24,021 nucleotides of DNA. It comes from JBIOWF01 sp044868295 (GTDB lineage: Bacteria > Actinomycetota > Actinomycetes > Streptosporangiales > Streptosporangiaceae). The notes below the pieces were generated by a model. It ran no database searches, was not told where the DNA came from, and was given only the letters and a program-made list of their open reading frames with translations. The DNA lies in the NCBI GenBank assembly GCA_044868295.1, contig JBIOWF010000315.1, positions 1 to 24,021 on the forward strand. The letters are read 5' to 3'. A program made the translations under genes and the position numbers. Position 1 is the first letter of the stretch. The number at the start of each line of letters is the position of its first letter. Shown here piece after piece: positions 1 to 9,888 of this stretch.

Positions 1-53
1 GATGGTGGTCGAGTCCGAGTCTTACCCCCGGCGTGGAAGGCCATGGAGGACCA

Positions 54-635
54 ATGAAAGGCACACGACTCGCTGTTGCCGCAGCCAGCCTGCTCACCGG
101 GATGCTCTTCGCTCCCGGTGGGGCCGCGGCATCGACCTCGTCGCGCGGGCCCATCGACTGGTACCGGATCGTCGCCGGGCACAGCAGCCAGTGCCTGGAC
201 GTAGCCAACGCCAGCCGCGCAAACGGGGCCAAGGTCATCCAGGGCCTCTGTGGAGGCCCAGGAGCCACCAACAATCAGCATTGGCGCATCGAGTACGTCA
301 ATGGCCCCTACAGTCCCGCCCGTATCAAGGTCGGGCACAGCGGCATGTGCCTGGACGTAGCCAACGCCAGCCGCGCACACGCAGCCAACGTCATCCAGAG
401 CACCTGCGGAGGCCCGGCCGCCACCAGCCAGCTGTGGAGCTTCAGCTACGTCATGAGCTCCGAAGGGCCGTACCACTGGTACAGGATCGTCAACCGGAAC
501 AGCGGCATGTGCCTGGACGTGGCCTACGGCCACCTCGAACCTGGGGCTAGAGTCGTCCAGGGCGTCTGCGGAGGCCGCGGAGCCGGCTCCAACCAGCTGT
601 GGCGGCGTCAGAAGATCGCCGTCACCTGGTCCTAG
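54..635 (+). CDS. Secreted ricin-type beta-trefoil lectin-domain protein
   Basis: A 193-residue protein that is probably exported and binds carbohydrate. Residues 1 to about 27 form a signal peptide (basic MKGTR start, hydrophobic core, GGAAA end). The rest is three repeats with the ricin B pattern: a CLDVA segment followed by a QxW motif, at residues 47-51 with QHW 75-77, 99-103 with QLW 126-128, and about 152-157 with QLW 181-183. Three such repeats make one beta-trefoil. No catalytic domain is attached, so it is a stand-alone lectin. The ATG at 54 is chosen because GGAGGA lies about 5 nt upstream; an in-frame ATG at 33 would add seven residues before the signal peptide. The family assignment is firm; the sugar specificity is unknown. 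Confidence 0.88.
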   Translation: MKGTRLAVAAASLLTGMLFAPGGAAASTSSRGPIDWYRIVAGHSSQCLDVANASRANGAKVIQGLCGGPGATNNQHWRIEYVNGPYSPARIKVGHSGMCLDVANASRAHAANVIQSTCGGPAATSQLWSFSYVMSSEGPYHWYRIVNRNSGMCLDVAYGHLEPGARVVQGVCGGRGAGSNQLWRRQKIAVTWS

Positions 636-884
636 TCAGGGCGTGGCCGACCCATCCGCCACGTCGTACGGTGGGGATCAGATCCTTTGGCGATCACTCC
701 TACTTGCCGCCGCGACGATCTGACCGGCTACTGGCTCGTCCTGCGCGAGGTGCGGCCGTCACTGGCACGGACAATAGAGCCGGTTTCTCCCATCAAACAG
801 CCGATTCCTTCCGTGAACCCTGCGGTTGATCTTCGGCAGGGTCGTTGACGCCATAGCCGGCATATCGACACCGACGTCGGGATG
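636..884. other. Intergenic stretch, no gene seen
   Basis: About 250 nt between the lectin gene and the response regulator, which converge here. The open frames present lack protein character and a ribosome binding site. Nothing was recognised except the hairpin at its right edge. Confidence 0.6.
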
Positions 885-908
885 GCCGCCTGGCTTTCTT
901 CAGGCGGC
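885..908 (-). terminator. Terminator-like hairpin after the response regulator gene
   Basis: The arms GCCGCCTG (885-892) and CAGGCGGC (901-908) form a perfect 8-bp stem with an 8-nt loop, overlapping the end of the stop codon of the minus-strand response regulator (stop at 908-910). There is no clear U tail, as is common in actinomycetes. It could also stop transcripts from the convergent lectin gene. Confidence 0.6.
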
Positions 909-1561
909 TATTCGACGAGGCCGGCGCGGAAGGCGGCGATGGCCAGTTGCACGCGGTTGGTCGCGGATAGCTTGTCGAAAAGTCGGGATATGTGGCTTTT
1001 CACTGTCGCCTCGCTCATGTGCAGGCGGGTGGCGATCACCGCATTGGCATGGCCGAGGCCGATCTCGATCAGCACCTCCCGTTCCCGCTCGGTCAGCGCT
1101 GTGAGGCGGGCAAGGGCCTCGCGGCGGCGGAGAAGCCGGCTCTCGGCGGTGAAACGGTCGATGACCCGGCGAGTCACCCCCGGCGAGAGCAGCGAATCGC
1201 CCGCCGCCGCGACGCGTACGGCATGCAACAACTCCAGCGGCGGCGTGTCCTTGAGGAGAAAGCCGCTCGCGCCCGCCTCCAACGCCTGGAACACGTCGTC
1301 GTCGGTGTCGAAGGTGGTGAGCACAATCACTGCCGGGGGATGCTGCCGTGCCCGGATCGCGCCTGTCGCGGCCAGCCCGTCCAGGCGCGGCATGCGGATG
1401 TCCATCAGGACGACATCGGGCCGGTGGCGGCGGACGGCGTCTATCGCGGCGTGACCGTCCTGGGCGTCGCCGACAACTGTCAGGTCGTCGGCGGTCTCGA
1501 GGATCATGCGTAACCCGGTGCGCACCAAGGCGTCGTCGTCGACGAGCAATACCGAGATCAC
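908..1561 (-). CDS. NarL/FixJ-family (LuxR-type HTH) response regulator
   Basis: A 217-residue cytoplasmic transcription factor. The receiver domain (about residues 1-120) has the acidic pair DDD at 8-10, phospho-acceptor D54 in VLMDIRMP, and K104 in FLLKD. The C-terminal LuxR-type helix-turn-helix (about 148-212) begins LTEREREVL and contains SEATVKSHISRLFDKL. The GTG start at 1559-1561 overlaps the TGA stop of the upstream kinase gene by 4 nt (GTGA), so the two are translationally coupled and almost certainly partners. A diverged copy of its last 40 or so codons lies at 6685-6809. The target genes are not known; the adjacent palindromes at 2760-2834 are candidate sites. Confidence 0.92.
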   Translation of the reverse strand: MISVLLVDDDALVRTGLRMILETADDLTVVGDAQDGHAAIDAVRRHRPDVVLMDIRMPRLDGLAATGAIRARQHPPAVIVLTTFDTDDDVFQALEAGASGFLLKDTPPLELLHAVRVAAAGDSLLSPGVTRRVIDRFTAESRLLRRREALARLTALTEREREVLIEIGLGHANAVIATRLHMSEATVKSHISRLFDKLSATNRVQLAIAAFRAGLVE

Positions 1562-2748
1562 GAGGCATCGACCTCGACCTGTTGCGGCTCAACATTCTGG
1601 TCCAGCCAGGGGACGACGGCGATCAGTTCCCATCCCGCCGTGCCGTCCTCACCGAACGGTCCGCTGCGAAGGGATCCGCCCACCAGGCGGATCCGTTCGG
1701 CGAGGCCGACCAACCCGTAACCCGATCTGGGCAGATCCATCGGCTCGCCGGCTCCCGCCGAGTTGCGCACGGTGACCGTCACGCTCCCGTCTCCGGGGAT
1801 CACGGACACGGCTGTCGAGGCACCCGGCGCGTGCTTGCGCGCATTGGTCAGCCCTTCTTGCACGACGCGATAGACCACGCGGGCCGTCGCCGACGGCAGT
1901 GGACCTGCCTTGTCCTGCAACTCGACATGTTGACCGGCCCGCCTCGAATCCCGCATCAGCGACATCAGGTCGGCGAAGGGCTCTCCGCGCTCCCTTGACG
2001 CGGCGTCGGTGACTCCCTCACCGGGTACGGCGTGCAGGACGCCGATCACATCGCGCAGTTCCTGCAGCGCCTCGCGCGCGGTCACCCGGATCAGGGTGGC
2101 ACCCTGCTGAAGCCGGGCGTCGTCGTCCGCCTTGAGTTCCAGGGCACCGGCATGCAAGGCGATCAGCGACACCTTGTGCGCGAGCACGTCGTGCATCTCC
2201 CGCGCTATCCGGGTGCGTTCGGCGGCCCGAGCCTGCTGGTCACGTAGCAGGCGCTCGGCCTCGGCATGTTCGGCCCGCTCCCGGAGTGAGGTGAACAACG
2301 CGTTCCGGACCGCCACATAGACACCGACCGCGAGGACCAGCCCCGCTGCCAGCGCCGCGTAGGCGGCATCGTCCACCGTCGGCCGGCCGGTGTCCATCCA
2401 CGACCACGCGACGAACCCCGTCCACCCCATGACGCCGTGGGCCCACACCCGACGACGGGGCCCGTGGGCCGCACCGGCGTACAGCCCGACCAGCAGAGGA
2501 CCCGGATTTCCCGACAGGACGTACGCTGCCGCGCCGATTGCGGTGGCAACCAATGGCCATCGACGCCGGAACCACTGCGCCGCGCTGCCCACCACACCGG
2601 CCGCCGCGATCATCGGTTGCGGCAGTGCCGACCACGACCCCTTCACCGCGAGCCCGGTGATCACCAGGCACGTCAGCACCACCGCTGTGTCAATGACGCG
2701 CGGGTCAGCGGTGAGCCTCCCCCGGCCCAAAGGACGCGACATATCCAT
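1558..2748 (-). CDS. Membrane sensor histidine kinase (HisKA_3 type)
   Basis: A 396-residue sensor kinase that should phosphorylate the response regulator encoded just downstream. The N-terminal half (about residues 18-155) holds several hydrophobic segments typical of the membrane sensor of NarL-partner kinases in actinomycetes. The dimerisation/phosphotransfer domain has the motif REMHDVLAHKVS with phospho-acceptor H186. The HATPase domain follows, with the N box QEGLTNARKHAP (N302) and glycine-rich SGYGLVGLAERI near residues 341-352. The ATG at 2748 has a weak ribosome binding site, and a second in-frame ATG lies two codons in. The signal sensed is not evident. Confidence 0.9.
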   Translation of the reverse strand: MDMSRPLGRGRLTADPRVIDTAVVLTCLVITGLAVKGSWSALPQPMIAAAGVVGSAAQWFRRRWPLVATAIGAAAYVLSGNPGPLLVGLYAGAAHGPRRRVWAHGVMGWTGFVAWSWMDTGRPTVDDAAYAALAAGLVLAVGVYVAVRNALFTSLRERAEHAEAERLLRDQQARAAERTRIAREMHDVLAHKVSLIALHAGALELKADDDARLQQGATLIRVTAREALQELRDVIGVLHAVPGEGVTDAASRERGEPFADLMSLMRDSRRAGQHVELQDKAGPLPSATARVVYRVVQEGLTNARKHAPGASTAVSVIPGDGSVTVTVRNSAGAGEPMDLPRSGYGLVGLAERIRLVGGSLRSGPFGEDGTAGWELIAVVPWLDQNVEPQQVEVDAS

Positions 2749-2759
2749 GCAGATCAGCC

Positions 2760-2775
2760 TAGGGGGGCGCCCCTA
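2760..2775. promoter_or_regulatory. Palindrome next to the histidine kinase start
   Basis: Perfect 6-bp arms TAGGGG and CCCCTA around GGCG, lying 12 nt upstream of the kinase ATG. The position suits an autoregulatory operator or a 5' UTR hairpin. No direct evidence of binding. Confidence 0.3.
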
Positions 2776-2814
2776 CTCACCGGTGCCGCCTTTGGTCGGG
2801 TCTCGGCCTGGGCT

Positions 2815-2834
2815 TATCCGACTTTAGTTGGATA
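2815..2834. promoter_or_regulatory. Candidate operator in the kinase/hydrolase divergent region
   Basis: A 20-bp inverted repeat, TATCCGACT and AGTTGGATA around TT, with one mismatch. It sits in the middle of the 178-nt gap between the divergent histidine kinase and hydrolase genes. NarL-family regulators bind dyads of about this size, so it is a plausible site for the neighbouring regulator. This is inference from position and symmetry. Confidence 0.35.
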
Positions 2835-2926
2835 CGGACATCGACCGTGCGGTGATGTGCGCCCTGATTACGTGGCGGCACGCTGGTGACCTTCCCTTGA
2901 TCGATGAATCCCAGGAGGAGGAATCC

Positions 2927-4871
2927 GTGCGACCACGCATGTCCCGCGTAGCCGGCCGGGTGCTCGTCGGCGTCATCGCAGGTTGCGCGGCCGTGCCCGT
3001 GGTCGATCCGGTGATGACCGCCGCATGGTCAGCGTCCGCCTCGTGCACCGGAGCCACGCCGACGGCGCTGACCGACTTCTTCGACACGGCGATGCCGCAG
3101 CGGTTGCGCGAAGACCGGGTGCCCGGAGCGGCGGTGTCGGTCGTTTCAGGGGGGCCGCACCGTGTTCGCCAAAGGCTATGGCCTGGCCGACGTGGAACGC
3201 GGCGTCGCGTTCAGCGCATCGCGTTCGCTGGTGCGCATCGCGTCGATCACGAAACTGTTCACCTGGACCGCCGTGATGCAGCAGGTCGAGACGGGTCGGC
3301 TCGACCTGAAGGCTGACGTGAACCGCTACCTAAACGGGTTCCAGATCCCGGCGACATATCCCAAGCCGGTCACACTTCAGACGTTGATGGACCACACCGC
3401 CGGTTTCGAGGACCATGTCATCGGCACCGGAGCCAGGACAGCAGCCGACGTCCCTCCGCTCGGCGAATACCTGGCCGACAACATGCCGGCCCGGGTGCGG
3501 CCGCCCGGCGAGATCTCGGCCTATTCCAACTACGGCGCGGCCCTGGCCGGGCACATCGTGTCCGAGGTGAGCGGCGAGCCGTACGACGTCTACGTCCGGC
3601 GCCATCTGCTCGAACCGCTTCATATGAGGCACAGCACCGCGGCCGAACCGGTGCCCGCCCCTCTGTCCGCCGACCTGGCCCGCAGCTACGACTCCGACGC
3701 GACGCCGCCGCGGGCGGTCCCTTTCACGTTCGACCGCCTCGCACCGGACGGCTCGATCAGTGCCACCGCCGCCGACATGGCCAACTTCATGATCGCTCAC
3801 CTGCGGTCGGGGCGCTTCGGCGACGCGACCATCCTGTCAGCAGGGACCGTGTCCCGGATGCACGAACGTTCATTCAGCGCCGGCCCGCGCCTGGACGGCT
3901 ACGCGCACGGCTTCAAGGAACGCACGATCAACGGCCACCGGGTGCTGATGCACGACGGCAGCTGGGAGGGCTTCCTCAGCGCTCTGGTGCTGGTGCCGGA
4001 CTGCGATCTCGGGATGTTCATCTCGACGAACGGCACCGGGGGGATCGCGATCGTCACCGAAGTGATGCGCACATTCTTCGACCGGTTCGCACCGGTCTCC
4101 GCAGCGTCCACGTCCTCCACCACGCCCGACAGCGTCCGTGGGAACGGCTCGACGGCGCCCACCACGGCGACCGCCCCGTACGCCGGCTTTTACCAGCCGA
4201 CCCGGCACAACGAGTCGACCGTCGAAAAACTTCTCAATCTGCTCCAGACGTCCCGCATGACGGTGAACGGCGACGGAACCGTCCGCTTCGCGGGAAAGGA
4301 CTGGAAGCCGGATGGAAAGGGGCTCTACCGCGAGGCCGGCGGCACGGACCGGCTGACCTTCGTCTCCGGCCATGGCGGACGGCGCTACGTGGCGACGGAC
4401 GGACCGGCCTATCAGCTGACGGCTTCCGACGAGACTCCGCCCGTCAACCTGGTGGTCCTGCTCGTGTTCGGGCTTGCGGCCCTCAGCGCGTCGGCCTTGC
4501 CCTTGGCGGGAGTCGTGCGCCGGATCCGCCGCCGACCGGCCACCACCTCACCCACGTGGCGGGCGGCGCGTACGCTGGCGGCCGGTTCGGCTCTCGCGGG
4601 CTTCGCCTTCCTGATGGCCCTGGCGGCGGCACTGGTCGTGAACGGCGGCGAGTTCCTCTACGGCGTCCCGCTGAGCTTCTCTCTCCTGCTCGCCATCCCG
4701 ATCGTCGTCCTCATCGGAACCGTCGCCGCGGTGGCGTTCACCATCAAGGGCTGGCGTGGATCAAGAGCCGGCGTCGCGGCCCGGTCTCACCAGATCACCC
4801 TGCTCACCGGCCTGGCCACCCTGGCGTGGTTCCTCTGGCAATGGCACCTGGTCGGCTGGCAGTTCTCCTGA
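2927..4871 (+). pseudogene. Beta-lactamase-fold serine hydrolase with C-terminal membrane domain, frameshifted
   Basis: Class C beta-lactamase/penicillin-binding-like hydrolase, 647 residues once one base is removed. GTG 2927 has AGGAGGAG 6 nt upstream and starts a signal sequence. The frame then breaks in a run of six G at 3149-3154: the reading continues from VSVVSGG into a different frame, whereas dropping one G gives SGGRTVFAKGYGLADVE, the usual family sequence. Downstream all catalytic motifs are intact: SITK (S106-K109, corrected numbering), YSN (Y199) and HDG (H342). Four hydrophobic segments follow between about residues 505 and 645. A sequencing error, a recent mutation or slippage at the G run could each explain it. 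The substrate is probably a peptide or ester; it is unlikely to be a resistance enzyme. Confidence 0.85.
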
Positions 4872-4921
4872 TCACTGGCGCCGCGATGGAGGTGTCACGC
4901 CGGGTCTTGAGTGAGGCGGAG

Positions 4922-4957
4922 GGTGTGGAGGCTTTCATCAAGCCTCAGTGAGACACC
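4922..4957 (+). terminator. Terminator-like hairpin after the hydrolase gene
   Basis: Perfect 7-bp inner stem GAGGCTT (4928-4934) with AAGCCTC (4940-4946) and a 5-nt loop, extended by an outer GGTGT/ACACC pairing (4922-4926 with 4953-4957). It begins 50 nt after the hydrolase stop. No U tract follows. Confidence 0.5.
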
Positions 4958-5047
4958 GCCACCCTCACGCATCACCTGACCCATAGCTCTTGACAATTGT
5001 TCACCGCCCAGGATGAGGGCGCGTAGGCCGCCTCTGACCATCCCGTA

Positions 5048-5080
5048 CCGGCGTCGACCACCGCTTGGAGTCGACGCCGG
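5048..5080. repeat. Perfect 11-bp inverted repeat
   Basis: CCGGCGTCGAC (5048-5058) and GTCGACGCCGG (5070-5080) are exact reverse complements separated by 11 nt. As RNA it would be a very stable hairpin; as DNA it could be a dyad operator or the end of a lost element. It lies between convergent genes, which favours a terminator role. Confidence 0.5.
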
Positions 5081-5200
5081 CAAGGCGGCGTCACCTGCTG
5101 GGGCAACTTCCGCAGGCGTCCGGGGAGATCGCCGGAGAGCTTCTCAGGTTCGCTGGCATCTGGCCGGGCGCCCTGTCGTCTCCGGCTGCGCTGGTGCCGT

Positions 5201-5215
5201 GCGGGCCGGGCCCGC
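5201..5215 (-). terminator. GC hairpin 3' of the first small secreted protein gene
   Basis: GCGGGCC and GGCCCGC flank a single G, so the practical stem is GCGGG/CCCGC with a 5-nt loop. It is 22 nt past the stop of the minus-strand gene at 5237. The duplicated unit lacks the second arm. Confidence 0.35.
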
Positions 5216-5236
5216 GACGGTCAGCCTCGACAAGTG

Positions 5237-5626
5237 TCAGCCGCACGTGCCACGGGCCCTGAAGGCCACCACGTCCTGGTACGAGATGCGATCGTCGGTC
5301 TTGCCGCCCTGGGCCGCAGTATCGAGCCTGTCGAACAGGGACTTGTTGTTCAGGAATGTCTTTGCGGCGTCCTTGAGAATTTGGGGGTAGTTCCCTTGAT
5401 CCACTGCGTTCATGTCGCCCCGCGAGATGATCCCGTCCGGCTTGCCCCCTTTCGCGGCGATGTCGAAGGTCCCGAATTCGCTAAGGATCACCTCCGCGTC
5501 GTAGATGCAGTCCACTCGGGCAGCTGCGGCAGTTGTCGCCTGCGCGGTGGTGGCGCCGACGGCAGTAGAGAGGACGACCGCCGCACCGACGGAAATCCCT
5601 AACTTCACCAGGAACGAATTACGCAT
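5237..5626 (-). CDS. Small secreted EF-hand-like protein, copy 1
   Basis: A 129-residue exported protein of unknown function. Residues 1 to about 30 are a signal peptide (MRNSFLVKLG, hydrophobic core, AQA). The mature part has two EF-hand-like loops: FDIAAKGGKPDGIISRGDM and, after a helical linker, LDTAAQGGKTDDRISYQDV. The loop is longer than a canonical 12-residue EF-hand and starts with a GG turn, so calcium binding is possible but unproved. One cysteine near the mature N-terminus (C40) and one in the terminal GTCG could form a disulfide closing the chain. ATG 5626 follows CGGAG at the usual distance. In the second loop an aspartate replaces the glycine normally found after the central acidic residue. 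The paralogue is the next gene upstream. Confidence 0.8.
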   Translation of the reverse strand: MRNSFLVKLGISVGAAVVLSTAVGATTAQATTAAAARVDCIYDAEVILSEFGTFDIAAKGGKPDGIISRGDMNAVDQGNYPQILKDAAKTFLNNKSLFDRLDTAAQGGKTDDRISYQDVVAFRARGTCG

Positions 5627-5868
5627 AGCAAAGCTCCGATACTTGAGACTAATGCTCGGTTCAAACTTCTGCCCCTGTCGCCCTACGGGCGCGGGAAGCC
5701 CAAAAACCCCTCCAGCAGACTATTCCTGTCGTGAACTCCGCAGCAGCCGGCAGCCCGCGCCGGGCCGTACCGGCATATTCCTCGCCGGAGACCCGTCTCC
5801 CCGTAGTGGGTGACGCGTCCGTCAGGCATCGACCCTGCGGGCCGGGCGACGGTCAACCTCGACGAGTG

Positions 5869-6249
5869 TCAGCCGCACGTACCACGGTCGATGAAGGTCT
5901 GCACGTCCGCGTAGGAGATGCGATTGTCGGTGCTGCCGCCCTGGGCCGCGATATCAAGCCTGTCGAACAGGAACTTGTTGTTCGCGAATGTCTGCGCGGC
6001 GGTGCTGAGTTCTCTCGTGTAGAGCCCGCCCGCCACCGCGACCATGTCCTCCCGCGAGATGAACCCGTCCGGCTTGCCCCCTTTCGCGGCGATGTCGAAG
6101 GTCGTGAAATTGTTCCGAATCGTCACTGCATGGTCGATGCAAAGCGGTGCGGCAGCCGCCGCCTGGGCGGCGATGGCGCCGACGGCGGTAGAGAGGACGA
6201 CCGCCGCACCGACGGAAATCCCTAACTTCACCAGGAACGAATTACGCAT
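5869..6249 (-). CDS. Small secreted EF-hand-like protein, copy 2
   Basis: A 126-residue paralogue of the neighbouring protein. The first 25 residues are identical to copy 1, including the signal peptide, but across the 90 aligned mature residues I count about 30 differences. It keeps both EF-hand-like loops (FDIAAKGGKPDGFISREDM and LDIAAQGGSTDNRISYADV) and both cysteines (CIDHA near the mature start, GTCG at the end). ATG 6249 is preceded by CGGAG with a 7-nt spacer. The linker and the residues just before loop 1 are where most changes fall. Function is unknown; a cell-surface or secreted calcium-responsive role is only a guess. Confidence 0.8.
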   Translation of the reverse strand: MRNSFLVKLGISVGAAVVLSTAVGAIAAQAAAAAPLCIDHAVTIRNNFTTFDIAAKGGKPDGFISREDMVAVAGGLYTRELSTAAQTFANNKFLFDRLDIAAQGGSTDNRISYADVQTFIDRGTCG

Positions 6250-6436
6250 AGCAAATCTCCGATACTTGAGACTAATGCTCGGTTCAACCTTCTGCTCCTG
6301 TCGCCCTACAGGCGTGGGAAGCCCAAAAACCCCTCCAGCAGACTATTCCTGTCGTGAACTCCGCAGCAGCCGGCAGCCCGCGCCGGTCCGTACCGGCATA
6401 TTCCTCGCCGGAGATCCGTCTCCCTGTAGTGGGTCA

Positions 6437-6684
6437 TGTGATTCGAGGCCATTACCGCCGCACGTCAAATGATCACGGAGATCGATCGGCCAAACCAGGG
6501 CGTTGACCGGGCGTTGACCGGGTGTTGACAGGGCATTGACCGGGAACTCGCCTCACTCGGTCGGCTGAGTCATCGGGCGATCCGCGTCTTCCTCGACTCG
6601 GCGAATCCCGGCCGGCCTCGACGCGCAGGCTGCGTTCTCGCCCGAGCGGGCCGCAGGGCATCACCACGCGGCGGCGGCGAGCGG
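6437..6684. other. Intergenic stretch with short tandem repeats
   Basis: Together with the duplicated flank to its left this makes about 430 nt without a gene. Its only distinct content is the 11-bp repeat array at 6500-6543. A minus-strand 64-codon frame here has proline/arginine low-complexity composition and is not accepted. Confidence 0.5.
6500..6543. repeat. Four tandem 11-bp repeats
   Basis: Four direct copies of GCGTTGACCGG, with one change or two in copies 3 and 4 (GTGTTGACAGG, GCATTGACCGG). The 11-bp period places every copy on nearly the same face of the helix. It could be a regulator-binding array or simple slippage DNA. Confidence 0.7.
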
Positions 6685-6809
6685 CTATTCGACCAGGCCG
6701 GCGCGGAAGGCGACAATGGCCGGCTGCAGCCGGTTGGTCGCGGACAGCTTGTCGAAAAGGCGAGATATGTGGTTTTTCACAGTTGCCTCGCTCATATGTA
6801 AGCGGACAA
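6685..6809 (-). pseudogene. 3' fragment of a NarL-type response regulator gene
   Basis: The minus strand reads RLHMSEATVKNHISRLFDK onward to AFRAGLVE and a TAG stop at 6685-6687, matching the HTH end of the regulator at 908-1561. Over about 124 nt I count about 16 differences, many of them silent. Upstream of the fragment homology stops and an in-frame TAA appears within about ten codons, so the receiver domain is absent. It is a remnant of a second regulator or of a duplication, lying directly after the molybdenum hydroxylase gene. Confidence 0.8.
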
Positions 6810-6836
6810 CCGGCTATTACTCATAGCCACACGGCC

Positions 6837-9226
<2,390 letters not shown>

Positions 9227-9230
<4 letters not shown>

Positions 9231-9358
9231 GCCGGCCTCCTCACCTGGCGGCTCGCCCCACCCCACGAAAACGCTCCACAGGCTCCGCGTTTCCGCGGGG
9301 ACCCCGGGTTCGCGGCATGCCGGCATGTCGAGCTGTCCTTACTTGTTCGCTCGCTCAT
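9227..9358 (-). CDS. 43-residue coupled mini-gene between coxS-like and coxL-like genes
   Basis: A small frame (MSERTSKDSS to VRRPA) that exactly fills the gap between two subunit genes. Its ATG at 9356-9358 overlaps the small-subunit stop as ATGA, and its TGA at 9227-9229 overlaps the large-subunit start as ATGA. A purine-rich ribosome binding site (GCGGAGGAGGCGGG) sits just before the ATG. No domain is recognised; composition is basic with two cysteines. It may be a true small protein or a translational-coupling spacer that carries ribosomes across the gap. Confidence 0.45.
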
Positions 9359-9888
9359 CCCGCCTCCTCCGCCTGGATCTCCGCGGCGCGGTGGACCGCC
9401 TTGATGATGTTCTGGTAGCCCGTGCAGCGGCACAGATTGCCCGAGATGCCGTCAAGCACCTCCTCGTCGGTCGGCTCCGGGTTGTCGCGCAGGAACGCGG
9501 TGGCCGTGCAGAGGAAGCCGGGAGTGCAGAAACCGCACTGGAGGCCGTGGCACTCGGCGAACCCGCGCTGAACCGGGGACAGCTCGCCGCCGGGACCGTC
9601 CAGCCCCTCGACGGTGGTGATCTCGTGCCCGTCGACCGTGACCGCGAACGTGAGGCACGACCGGACGGGTTCGCCGTCCAGCAGAATCGTGCACGCGCCG
9701 CACACCCCGTGCTCGCACCCCACGTGGGTGCCGGTGAGGCCGAGGTCGTGGCGCAGGCAGTCGGACAACAGCCGGCGCGCGGGCACCGCCACCTCCCGCA
9801 CCACCCCGTTGACCGTCAATGCGATCTCATGGGTCTTGAGCCGCTCGTCCGGCCGCCCGGCCGACCGCTCGCCGGGCCGCTCACTCAT
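9355..9888 (-). CDS. Molybdenum hydroxylase small (2Fe-2S) subunit, CoxS family
   Basis: 177-residue electron-transfer subunit with two [2Fe-2S] clusters. The plant-ferredoxin-type cluster is bound by C58, C63, C66 and C78 (GCEHGVCGACTILLDG to SC); the second, four-helix cluster by C118, C121, C153 and C155 (CGFC and CRC). All eight ligands are present. The length fits the family apart from an N-terminal extension of about 17 residues. The start is ambiguous: in-frame ATG 9888, GTG 9924 and GTG 9960 each have a purine-rich ribosome binding site because the region is a triplicated repeat. I choose ATG 9888 as closest to the conserved fold. It lies between the FAD subunit and the 43-codon mini-gene in one operon. 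Confidence 0.9.
   Translation of the reverse strand: MSERPGERSAGRPDERLKTHEIALTVNGVVREVAVPARRLLSDCLRHDLGLTGTHVGCEHGVCGACTILLDGEPVRSCLTFAVTVDGHEITTVEGLDGPGGELSPVQRGFAECHGLQCGFCTPGFLCTATAFLRDNPEPTDEEVLDGISGNLCRCTGYQNIIKAVHRAAEIQAEEAG

Larger units (their letters stand above)
4872..5236. other. Intergenic stretch with hairpins, no gene recognised
   Basis: 365 nt between the hydrolase and the first small secreted protein, which converge. It contains three strong hairpins (listed separately) and an AT-rich palindrome ACAATTGT near 4993-5000. A 62-codon minus-strand frame (4895-5083) was examined and is not recognised; it may be a remnant. Confidence 0.5.
5205..6436. repeat. Tandem duplication of about 620 bp with two gene copies
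   Basis: Unit 1 (about 5205-5812) and unit 2 (about 5837-6436) each hold one small secreted protein gene and its upstream flank. The upstream flanks (about 185 bp from 5627 and from 6250) differ at 8 positions by my count. The start codons are 623 nt apart and the stops 632 nt, because the second gene is three codons shorter. The duplication is therefore local and fairly recent at its flanks, while the mature coding parts have diverged strongly. Confidence 0.9.

Noticed and set aside
4990..4995. Perfect TTGACA hexamer as a promoter
   Set aside because: No -10 element at 16-18 nt downstream and no gene starts after it on that strand.
4895..5083. Possible transposase or intron remnant on the minus strand
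   Set aside because: The translated stretch has some protein-like character but I cannot match it to any family, and no terminal repeats or target duplication frame it.
6473..6667. 64-codon minus-strand frame near the 11-bp repeats
   Set aside because: The sequence is translated repeat and arginine/proline-rich filler, with no ribosome binding site.
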